NCBI GenBank assembly: GCA_900549185.1
Contig: URNM01000018.1
Location: forward strand, 1 to 19,777
Reading direction: 5' to 3'
Length of the DNA stretch: 19,777 bases
DNA from: an uncultured Collinsella sp.
GTDB lineage: Bacteria; Actinomycetota; Coriobacteriia; Coriobacteriales; Coriobacteriaceae
Positions within the stretch are counted from its first letter, which is position 1. The number at the start of each line of letters is the position of its first letter. Positions 14,419 to 19,777 of the stretch are shown here, piece after piece. Position numbers and translations under genes: made by a program. The notes beneath the pieces are model-generated. The model made no database searches, had not been told where the DNA came from, and saw nothing but the letters and a program-made list of their open reading frames with translations.

Positions 14419-15180
14419 ATGGATCAGATTTACGACAACAGGTACTATTCCGCCGGTTCGCGTGAGCCGTCGTCTCGTCGTGCGCGCACGGTGCAGCTCG
14501 GTGGGTCCGCCTACGCCGGTGCCGACCGCTCCGCGCAGCGCCCGACAAGTACCTCGCGCTCCAATGCTCAAATGAATACTTCGACAGATGGACCAGTGCG
14601 CCCGGCACGTTCGTCGCATGCTCAGCGCTCGTCGGCTCAAACGCACGATAGGTCGAGCAGGCCCTCGAACCGTCTTTCAGGCTCGGACTTCATGCATTAC
14701 GCCAACGACAACGCGGTGGTCAAAGCAATCTACGACTTTACCCACGGTCCTCAGCGAGGGCTGTTTGTTGGCATTGTCGTTGCCCTGGCGCTCGTGAGCC
14801 TGTATTTCCCCGTGCGTGACCTGTATGTGGCAAAACGCTCGAGCGACATCTTGGCCAAGCAGGTCGAGATTCGCGAGCAATATAACGACGAGCTGCAAAA
14901 AAGCGTCGACAAGCTGCTCTCGGAGGAGGGCATCAAGGACGCGGCGTCCGAGGACCTGGGCCTGGTAATGCCTGGCGAGAAGAGGATTGAAGTGCAGGGC
15001 CTGGACGGCGATTCGGATGCCTCGTCGAGCCAGAAGTCGTCGAACGCCAAGAAGGCCAGCGAAGTTGCCAAGGAAATCGAAGAAGTCGGCAAGGACGCGC
15101 CGTGGTACATTCAGACGCTCGACATGCTGTTTGGATTTAACGGCGTCGAGGGTCAGACGGTCGTGTCCAACGGCAAATAG
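14419..15180 (+). CDS. septum formation initiator family protein (DivIC/FtsB-like)
   Basis: 253 residues. A long cytoplasmic N-terminal part (1-~110) rich in Ser, Arg, Gln and Thr is followed by one membrane segment (~114-132), a predicted coiled coil (~135-168) and the family motif EEGIKDAASEDLGLVMPGE, which corresponds to the ARexLglvkPGE end of DivIC/FtsB. The remaining C-terminus is Ser/Lys-rich. DivIC/FtsB proteins are bitopic parts of the divisome that regulate septal peptidoglycan synthesis with FtsL and FtsQ. ATG at 14419 is the first start after the promoter; an upstream in-frame ATG at 14293 lies in the eno terminator. Position between eno and ppx supports the call. Odd: the disordered N-terminus is long and could be a regulatory or phosphorylation region. 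Confidence 0.85.
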   Translation: MDQIYDNRYYSAGSREPSSRRARTVQLGGSAYAGADRSAQRPTSTSRSNAQMNTSTDGPVRPARSSHAQRSSAQTHDRSSRPSNRLSGSDFMHYANDNAVVKAIYDFTHGPQRGLFVGIVVALALVSLYFPVRDLYVAKRSSDILAKQVEIREQYNDELQKSVDKLLSEEGIKDAASEDLGLVMPGEKRIEVQGLDGDSDASSSQKSSNAKKASEVAKEIEEVGKDAPWYIQTLDMLFGFNGVEGQTVVSNGK

Positions 15181-15208
15181 GTGAGTAGCGCCCAGAGGGG
15201 AGCCTGCA

Positions 15209-16210
15209 ATGACGAATTGCAAACGATATAAGGTGGCGGCGATTGACCTGGGAACGGTGTCGTCGCGACTGGTGTTGGCCCAGGTCGAGGGCGGGGCGAT
15301 CGTGGAATCGTCCAAGCATACCGAGATTACCGACTTGGGCGAGGGCGTGGATGCGACGGGGCGCTTTTGCGAGGCGGCCGTTGAGCGCGTGCTCGCTGCG
15401 TGCCGCATGTTTGTGGATGAGGCCCGTGCCTTTGGGGCCGCGTGCGTCTGCACCACGTGCACGAGTGCCGCGCGCGATGCGTCCAACGCTGCGCTGCTGC
15501 TGGACGGCCTGCGCGATTTGGGGCTTGAGCCACAGGTGATTCCGGGCGAGGTCGAGGCGCGCCTGACATTTTTTGGCGTGGCGCACGACTTTGCCGGCGA
15601 GCGCATCATTGTTGCCGATTCGGGCGGCGGATCCACGGAGCTTGCGACGGGCGTGTACGCGCCGGAGCGCGGGGTCTTTGCGCCGGAGGGAACGCGTTCG
15701 CTGGACATCGGTTGCCGTCGCGTGACGGAGCGGTTTTTCTCGGCGCTGCCGTCTGCGGACGGCGAGCTTACTGCCGCTGCCGCGTGGGCAGGTGAGCAGT
15801 TCGCCGCCTATTTTGAAGGCCTGCCCAGCGATTTTGAGCGTGCAGAGCGTCTGGTCGCGGTGGGCGGTACCGTCACCACGCTCGTGGCGCTGGTCCACGA
15901 ACTGGAGCCGTACGACTCGAGCTTTGTGCACCTGCGCGAGCTTTCGCTGGACCAGGTTTCGGCCGCTATCGAGCGCATGTCCACGCTGGACGTGGAGGGC
16001 ATCGCCGCGCTGCCGGGCGTGCAGTCCAAGCGTGCAGGCGTGATTCTCGCTGGCGCCGTGGTGATTCGCGAGCTCATGCGAGCCGGCGGCTACGACACGC
16101 TCACTGTAAGCGAGAACAGCCTCCTCGCCGGCATGGTCGCCACCATCAACGAGGTTCTCGACGGCGCGACCCCTACCATCGCCTGGACCCCGAGCCTCAG
16201 CGCCCTTTAA
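15209..16210 (+). CDS. Ppx/GppA phosphatase family protein
   Basis: 333 residues, the short actinobacterial form with the two ASKHA-fold domains and without the C-terminal HD-like part of E. coli Ppx. Features: phosphate-1 loop AIDLGTVSSRL (11-21), the catalytic glutamate E116 in GEVEARL, phosphate-2 loop DSGGGSTEL (137-145), and AVGGTVTTL. Family members are exopolyphosphatases or pppGpp 5'-phosphohydrolases. In the first loop the usual DxGSNSxR has Val in place of Asn, which may affect phosphate contact. Ribosome site GAGGGGAG precedes ATG. It lies 28 nt after the divIC-like gene and is probably co-transcribed with it. Whether it acts on polyphosphate or pppGpp cannot be decided from sequence. 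Confidence 0.88.
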   Translation: MTNCKRYKVAAIDLGTVSSRLVLAQVEGGAIVESSKHTEITDLGEGVDATGRFCEAAVERVLAACRMFVDEARAFGAACVCTTCTSAARDASNAALLLDGLRDLGLEPQVIPGEVEARLTFFGVAHDFAGERIIVADSGGGSTELATGVYAPERGVFAPEGTRSLDIGCRRVTERFFSALPSADGELTAAAAWAGEQFAAYFEGLPSDFERAERLVAVGGTVTTLVALVHELEPYDSSFVHLRELSLDQVSAAIERMSTLDVEGIAALPGVQSKRAGVILAGAVVIRELMRAGGYDTLTVSENSLLAGMVATINEVLDGATPTIAWTPSLSAL

Positions 16211-16244
16211 CTATTCCACCGCAACTTAGAGCCCCGCCGGCGTG

Positions 16245-16283
16245 AAAAAGAAACGAGCCCGCATCCCAAAGGGACACGGACCC
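16245..16283 (-). terminator. terminator of tRNA-Leu
   Basis: Read on the minus strand, arms 16283-16271 and 16267-16255 pair over 13 positions (several G-T pairs) around a 3-nt loop, and GTTTCTTTTT follows. It lies 12 nt past the tRNA CCA end. Confidence 0.8.
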
Positions 16284-16295
16284 GTGAAAGCCAAA

Positions 16296-16380
16296 TGGTA
16301 GGGGCGGTGGGACTCGAACCCACAATCCTTGCGGCGAGAGATTTTAAGTCTCCTGCGTATGCCAATTCCGCCACGCCCCC
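16296..16380 (-). tRNA. tRNA-Leu (anticodon UAA)
   Basis: An 85-nt tRNA with long variable arm. The acceptor stem GGGGGCG pairs with CGCCCCT, the discriminator is A, and CCA is genome-encoded (16296-16298). The D-arm region is GGCGGAATTGGCATACGC, the anticodon loop CTTAAAA has TAA at 16346-16344, and the T-arm reads GTGGGTTCGAGTCCCAC. It decodes UUA and probably UUG. A minus-strand extended -10 sits just upstream and a terminator follows, so it is probably an independent unit, though read-through from the upstream gene is possible. Confidence 0.97.
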
Positions 16381-16391
16381 GTGAGACTAGA

Positions 16392-16400
16392 AGTCTAGCA
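16392..16400 (-). promoter_or_regulatory. extended -10 promoter for tRNA-Leu
   Basis: On the minus strand the sequence is TGCTAGACT, that is TGn plus TAGACT, about 12 nt before the mature tRNA 5' end. This matches the TGTGCTA context seen before other genes here. No clear -35. Confidence 0.45.
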
Positions 16401-16411
16401 CAAGCCGTCCG

Positions 16412-17035
16412 CTACGCGTTGACGGCCATCGAGTGTTGGCCCGACTTCTCGAGGAACTCTTGGAACTTTGCCTCGTCGCCCTTGTTTTGGTACTGCAGAG
16501 CCAGCAGGTACTCCAGTCGGCAGCGCTTGACCGGGTCGTCGCCGACATCCTCGAGCATGCGCTCCAGCTCGGGAATGTCGTTGTGGCGCTTGAGGATCAT
16601 CGTGTCGTACATCAGCTGGCACTCGTGCGCAACTGCCTCGGCCTGACCGCCCTCAAAGCCCTTGATCTCGTGTAGCAACTCCTTGGACTTTTTGCGGTCC
16701 TCCTGGCCAACGTAGTAGTTAAAAGCTTTGATCACCAGGTCGACGCGCTGCATCTTGGGCAGGTTGAGTCCCAGCAGCAGGTCGAACATCTCGCTGGCGC
16801 GCTCGTGGTCTTCGCGCAGCAGATAGGAGTTCAGGCGCAGGTAGTCGCGGTTGTAGCGCGGGTATAGCATGCTGGTGAGTTTGCCGTCGAGTAAACGATC
16901 AAACTCGTCCCACTGCTTGGCGGCCATGAGCTGCTGCAGGCGTTTAAACGTGGTGCGTTTTTTGACGCTAAAGAACACCGACACGGCGATGCAGATGATA
17001 ACGACGGCGGTCCAGAGTGTGCGGGAATCGGGCAT
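16412..17035 (-). CDS. membrane-anchored protein of unknown function with TPR-like helices
   Basis: 207 residues. I do not recognise the family. An N-terminal hydrophobic segment (~8-24, LWTAVVIICIAVSVFFSV) followed by KKR suggests one membrane anchor with a cytoplasmic remainder. The rest is all-helical in appearance, with repeated ~35-residue segments ending in short acidic loops (for example AAKQWDEFDRLLDG, REDHERASEMFDLLLG, LEYLLALQYQNKGDEAKFQEFL, shown here as separate pieces), resembling TPR or Sel1-type repeats. ATG at 17035 has AAGGA 7 nt upstream. A perfect minus-strand TATAAT at 17091-17096 is a plausible promoter. It is followed by tRNA-Leu after 31 nt. A scaffold role would fit, but no function is claimed. 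Confidence 0.8.
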   Translation of the reverse strand: MPDSRTLWTAVVIICIAVSVFFSVKKRTTFKRLQQLMAAKQWDEFDRLLDGKLTSMLYPRYNRDYLRLNSYLLREDHERASEMFDLLLGLNLPKMQRVDLVIKAFNYYVGQEDRKKSKELLHEIKGFEGGQAEAVAHECQLMYDTMILKRHNDIPELERMLEDVGDDPVKRCRLEYLLALQYQNKGDEAKFQEFLEKSGQHSMAVNA

Positions 17036-17090
17036 ATTAGGGTCCTTAGTCGCTCATAAAGCGAGCGGTATGACAACACGTACTGGATGT

Positions 17091-17096
17091 ATTATA
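17091..17096 (-). promoter_or_regulatory. -10 box TATAAT upstream of the TPR-like gene
   Basis: A perfect TATAAT on the minus strand, 56 nt before the ATG at 17035. The -35 region is weak. Confidence 0.5.
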
Positions 17097-17198
17097 CGCA
17101 GCGCGCAAGCAAACTGGCATAAAAGCTCATCGAGGCCGAGTGCCATCGCTCGCTGCGGTACACTTACCTAAAGTAAACCATGAAGGGAGACATTACCT

Positions 17199-17486
17199 AT
17201 GAAGAAGATCGTTTTGGCTTGCGGTGCTGGCGCTGCTACTTCCACGCTCGTTGCCCAGAAGGTCGCCACCCTGCTCGACGCCAACGGTTACGCCGACAAG
17301 TATGAGATCGTGCAGTGCGCCATCTCCGAGGCCAAGGATTACTGCGACGAGGGTGCTGACCTGCTGATCGCCACCACCGTTGCCCCCGAGGGCCTCACCT
17401 GCCCGTACGTGAGCGGCGTGCCCTTCATGACCGGCATGAACCGCGTCGCTGCCGAGAAGGCCGTCCTCGACGTCATGGCTCAGTAG
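17199..17486 (+). CDS. PTS IIB component, galactitol/GatB type
   Basis: 95 residues, a complete stand-alone IIB domain. The P-loop-like phosphocysteine motif is LACGAGAATST with Cys8 as the phosphorylation site; the fold (a Rossmann-like IIB domain) and the later segments LIATTVAPEG and VPFMTGMN fit the galactitol/SgcB family. IIB normally transfers phosphate from IIA to the incoming sugar at IIC, but no IIA or IIC gene is near. Ribosome site AAGGGAGA precedes ATG. The next gene begins 11 nt downstream and is probably co-transcribed; a bidirectional terminator follows that gene. It may serve a permease encoded elsewhere, or have a regulatory role. Confidence 0.9.
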   Translation: MKKIVLACGAGAATSTLVAQKVATLLDANGYADKYEIVQCAISEAKDYCDEGADLLIATTVAPEGLTCPYVSGVPFMTGMNRVAAEKAVLDVMAQ

Positions 17487-17497
17487 GCGCTGACTGT

Positions 17498-17872
17498 ATG
17501 AGTGAGCAGAACGCCAATCCGGTCGAGCTCTTTGGCATGCGCGTTGCCCATGTGGGCATTAACGCTGCCGACCCGGCAGACGCCCTGGAGATCGCGGAGC
17601 TGTTCTCGACGATGATGGGCCTGCCCGTCATCGAGACCCCCGTTTCGTACTTTAACGATTCGCTGGTCGAGATCATGAAGCAGAACGGTCGTGGCGCCAA
17701 GGGCCACATCGGCTTTGCCGTCAACGACATCGATGCGGCCGAGAAGTGGTTTGCCGAGCGCGGGCTCGAGGTCAACGAGGAGTCGCGCGTGCTGCTGCCC
17801 GACGGCGGCACCAAGCTCGTGTACTTTAAGCGCGAGTTCGCCGGCTTCGCCGTGCACCTGTGCCGCGAGTAG
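17498..17872 (+). CDS. VOC (glyoxalase-like) superfamily protein
   Basis: 124 residues, one vicinal-oxygen-chelate module with paired beta-alpha-beta-beta-beta halves. Candidate metal ligands are H18 (VAHVGIN), E58 (LVEIM), H70 (KGHIGFAV) and H120 (FAVHL). From memory, VELFGMRVAHVGIN and EFAGFAVHL resemble the VOC extension fused to the C-terminus of KDPG/KHG aldolases in some Clostridia; here the module stands alone. The substrate is unknown. It starts 11 nt after the PTS IIB stop, so the pair is probably one operon, hinting at a role in sugar-acid or hexitol metabolism. Glyoxalase I or a resistance-type VOC protein is an alternative. Family certain, function open. Confidence 0.8.
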   Translation: MSEQNANPVELFGMRVAHVGINAADPADALEIAELFSTMMGLPVIETPVSYFNDSLVEIMKQNGRGAKGHIGFAVNDIDAAEKWFAERGLEVNEESRVLLPDGGTKLVYFKREFAGFAVHLCRE

Positions 17873-17895
17873 CGCACAAGCTGCTATAGCTAACG

Positions 17896-17932
17896 AAAAA
17901 TGGGGTAAGGCGCGTGGCCTTGCCCCATTTTT
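17896..17932 (+). terminator. bidirectional terminator after the IIB/VOC pair
   Basis: AAAAATGGGGTAAGGC pairs with GCCTTGCCCCATTTTT around a short loop (one G-T pair). The A and T tracts at both ends let it work in both directions, also for the minus-strand kinase transcript. Confidence 0.92.
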
Positions 17933-17965
17933 AATGCCGAGAGGGTGACTGACGGGCTGCCGTAA

Positions 17966-18151
17966 ATCGAAGGTGAATGCTTTTCCGCGAAGTGAACGAG
18001 TGAAATCGAACCCCTGAAGCATCGACACTTTTACGTCGCTCTTTCCTGCGGTTTTGTCAGGTTTTTCCTGCGGTTTTGGCGCCAAAAAGTGCGGATGCTT
18101 CGGGGGTCCAAAATAGGTCGTTCACTTCGCGGAAAAACATTCACCTTCGAT
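17966..18151. repeat. 186-nt palindromic element with 34-nt near-perfect ends
   Basis: Ends 17966-17999 and 18118-18151 are inverted repeats with 33 of 34 matching bases (core GGTGAATG..TTTTCCGCGAAG). The inner parts continue as a weaker inverted repeat (GAAGCATC / GATGCTTC). The centre has TTTCCTGCGGTTTTG twice and a perfect 14-nt palindrome TTTTGGCGCCAAAA (18074-18087). No ORF of its own. The size and structure are those of a MITE or a large REP-type element. The frameshifted kinase reads into it. Confidence 0.82.
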
Positions 18152-19464
18152 TCGTGAGAGACGCCCCTACCGTGGCAGGCGAATCGTAAAGCGGCTGCCG
18201 ACGCCCTCGACTGAGCCATGACGCCGATGACGCCGCCGTGGCTATCGACGATCCACTTGGCGATGGCGAGCCCCAGGCCCGAGCCCTGTGCGCCGGCATC
18301 GCGCGCGTTGTCAGCGCGGTAGAACCGCTCAAACGCGTGAGCTGCGGATTCCTGGTTCATGCCGATGCCCTCGTCCTCAACACTTATGTCGATCGTGCCC
18401 ATGCTCGCATCGGGCGTTATGCCAAATGTGACAGTCGTTCCCGCACCCGAGTACTTGGCGGCGTTTTGCACGATCACACGCAGAGCCTGCTTCACGAGCG
18501 CCACGTCGACAGGCGCGTCGCAGCACGGGTCGTTGGCAAATGCAGCGTCAAAAGCCAGCCGATACGTGTGCTCGGTATCGATCATCTGTGATTCCTCGCA
18601 TACCTCGCCGACCAATGCGGCCAGGTTGGTATTCGCGCGCCGCAGGACCGTGCGCCCGGCATCGCCGCGCGCCAAAAACAGCAGCTGCTCCACGAGCTCT
18701 TGCATGTGCTCACTTTCGGCCTTAAGGGACGCGATGGATTCTGCAAGCACGGCCGGGTCGTCTTTGCCCCAGCGGTCGAGCATGTTTACGTAGCCCTGAA
18801 TCACCGCGATGGGCGTGCGCAGTTCGTGGCTCGCGTCGTTGACAAAGCGCATCTGCTGCAGCTTGGCCTCTTGCATCTGACGCAGCAGGCGGTTGAGTGC
18901 AACCTCGATGCTTGCCAGGTCGGCGTCGCCGGTGGTGACGCTCGGCGAGTCGACGCTTGCGCGCTCGATAGCCTGCTCCAGCGTTTCCATCTTGCCGCCG
19001 GAGAGCTGCATGCGGCCGAGTTCGTCTACGCGTAGGGCCAGGTCGTTGAGCGGTGCCATGGTGCGGCGCACGCGGCGGGCACCGCCGAGCATGTTGAGCA
19101 CGCTGATGACCTGCCAACCTACAACGACAAGGTAGAGAGGCCATAGCGTGACGAGGTCCTGCGCGAGGGGGAAGGTCTTGGTGGTACGCGCAAGCTCGAC
19201 AGTATAGGTGAGCGTTGTCAGGTCCCAGCCGCGCGCGGGCGTCAGTGACATGCCGTGAACGGCGGCGCCGGGAATCCATCCTGCGGTAAACGTGCCGTCG
19301 GGCAGCGTCTGGTTGTATCCATAGACGAGGATCGCCGCCGCAATCGCCACCAGCAACAGATCGAGCCAGACGTAGCTCATCAGGCGGCGCCACATATAGC
19401 TCCAGTTGATGGCGCGGGCGATGGAAGTGACGCGCTTGATCTCGGCGTTACGCGCGACAGACAT
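18031..19464 (-). CDS. two-component sensor histidine kinase, frameshifted near the C-terminus
   Basis: An inner-membrane kinase that pairs with the response regulator fragment upstream. Residues from ATG at 19464: TM1 ~33-50, an extracytoplasmic loop ~51-104, TM2 ~105-125, a HAMP-like linker ~128-160, HisKA with phospho-His213 in NDASHELRTPIA, N-box N334 (QNAAKYS), DEGIGM (364-369), the F-box FERFYR, and G2 box GSGLGLAIAK. The catalytic core is intact to QS (residue 419). The frame then changes: at 18208 one base seems to be missing. The next frame would give EGVGSRFTIRLPR and a stop at 18167-18169, while the actual frame runs on ~45 codons into the palindrome and stops at 18031. It overlaps the end of the regulator gene by 17 nt, typical of a coupled pair. 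The sensed signal is unknown. Confidence 0.85.
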   Translation of the reverse strand: MSVARNAEIKRVTSIARAINWSYMWRRLMSYVWLDLLLVAIAAAILVYGYNQTLPDGTFTAGWIPGAAVHGMSLTPARGWDLTTLTYTVELARTTKTFPLAQDLVTLWPLYLVVVGWQVISVLNMLGGARRVRRTMAPLNDLALRVDELGRMQLSGGKMETLEQAIERASVDSPSVTTGDADLASIEVALNRLLRQMQEAKLQQMRFVNDASHELRTPIAVIQGYVNMLDRWGKDDPAVLAESIASLKAESEHMQELVEQLLFLARGDAGRTVLRRANTNLAALVGEVCEESQMIDTEHTYRLAFDAAFANDPCCDAPVDVALVKQALRVIVQNAAKYSGAGTTVTFGITPDASMGTIDISVEDEGIGMNQESAAHAFERFYRADNARDAGAQGSGLGLAIAKWIVDSHGGVIGVMAQSRASAAALRFACHGRGVSHESKVNVFPRSERPILDPRSIRTFWRQNRRKNLTKPQERAT

Positions 19465-19722
19465 AGCCCACCCCGCGCACGGTTTGGATGATGCGGGCAC
19501 CGCCAGCGTCCTCGATCTTGGCGCGCAGGTGCGCGATGTGCACGTCGACGTTGTTGGTGTCGCCCACGTATTCGTAGCCCAGCGCTTCGTGCGCGATGCG
19601 TTCGCGCGTGAGCACGGTCTCGGCATGCGCCATAAGCAAGGCGAGGACATCGAACTCGCGGGCCGTGAGCGCAATGGGCGAGCCGCCGACCGTGACTTCG
19701 CGGCGGTCGGGATCGAGTGCGA
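19448..19722 (-). CDS. OmpR/PhoB-family response regulator, C-terminal DNA-binding part
   Basis: A partial gene; only the winged-helix effector domain is in the window. Visible parts are LTAREFDVLALLMAHAE (helix 1 with the usual LT..EF.vL..L), LTRERIAHEALG, the recognition helix NNVDVHIAHLRAKIED, and RIIQTVRGVGYV, the strand-wing end. The N-terminal receiver domain with its phospho-Asp is missing because the sequence switches to Nextera primer at 19723. The apparent ATG at 19747 and about eight following codons are encoded by adapter and are not real. It overlaps the kinase start, as expected of a regulator-kinase operon. Confidence 0.88.
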
Positions 19723-19777
19723 CCGAGCCCACGAGACTAGCGCTCATCTCGTATGCCGTCTTCTGCTTGAAAAAAAA
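19723..19777. other. Illumina Nextera i7 index primer and poly-A (not genomic)
   Basis: In + orientation: CCGAGCCCACGAGAC (19723-19737, complement of the Nextera transposon priming end), an 8-nt index TAGCGCTC (19738-19745), the complement of the 24-nt Illumina P7 sequence beginning ATCTCGTATGCC (19746-19769), then eight A. Exact match to the known primer layout. It should be trimmed. Confidence 0.97.

Noticed and set aside
16384..16400. CTAG-rich small inverted repeat near the tRNA as an attachment site
   Set aside because: Too short and imperfect; no integrase or duplicated tRNA 3' end is found in the window.
19723..19747. Start codon of the response regulator at 19747
   Set aside because: The codons M-S-A-S-L-V-G-S are encoded by index and primer sequence, and an OmpR-type regulator needs a receiver domain before this point.

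Overview
This is a high-GC bacterial chromosomal segment. The gene complement (fused hisZ-hisG, the mazG / eno / divIC-like / ppx order typical of Actinobacteria, PTS components) and the style of the intergenic palindromes suggest a gut actinobacterium of the class Coriobacteriia, most likely Collinsella or a close relative. That taxonomic call is recollection plus inference. The right edge is a contig end: the last 55 bases are an Illumina Nextera i7 index primer plus poly-A and are not genomic.

Layout. 1-1128: the tail of a SIS-domain sugar isomerase/deglycase, then a TIM-barrel epimerase resembling FrlC (possibly Amadori-product use). 1129-1454: two and a half copies of a 62-nt palindromic repeat, then the his leader. 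1455-9555: a histidine biosynthesis cluster in the order hisZG (fused)-hisD-hisC-hisB-hisH-hisA-hisF-hisI-hisE, all on +. 9558-10469 (-): a PHP-family phosphatase that ends 2 nt from hisE and is the best candidate for the otherwise missing histidinol-phosphatase step. 10470-10798: a divergent intergenic region with a 23-bp-arm palindrome. 10799-12751: an orphan LarC C-terminal domain, a YfcE-type phosphodiesterase and MazG, closed by a strong terminator. 12943-16210: enolase, then a DivIC/FtsB-like septum protein and a Ppx/GppA phosphatase. 16296-17035 (-): a membrane-anchored protein of unknown function followed by tRNA-Leu(UAA). 17199-17872: a lone galactitol-type PTS IIB and a VOC protein. 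17873-18166: a terminator and a 186-nt palindromic element. 18031-19722 (-): a two-component system, with the response-regulator fragment cut by the contig edge and a histidine kinase carrying an apparent 1-nt deletion near its 3' end.

How it works together. HisZG, HisE, HisI, HisA, HisH/HisF, HisB, HisC, the PHP protein and HisD account for the ten steps from PRPP and ATP to histidine. HisB is the short dehydratase-only form, so a separate phosphatase is required. The remaining genes are mostly housekeeping: glycolysis, nucleotide-pool cleaning, division, and polyphosphate or (p)ppGpp-related phosphatase.

I see no defence island, CRISPR array or insertion-sequence transposase. The unusual content is the HisZ-HisG fusion, the orphan LarC half, the unpaired PTS IIB/VOC couple, the frameshifted kinase, the adapter-derived contig end, and at least five different palindromic repeat families in the intergenic gaps.
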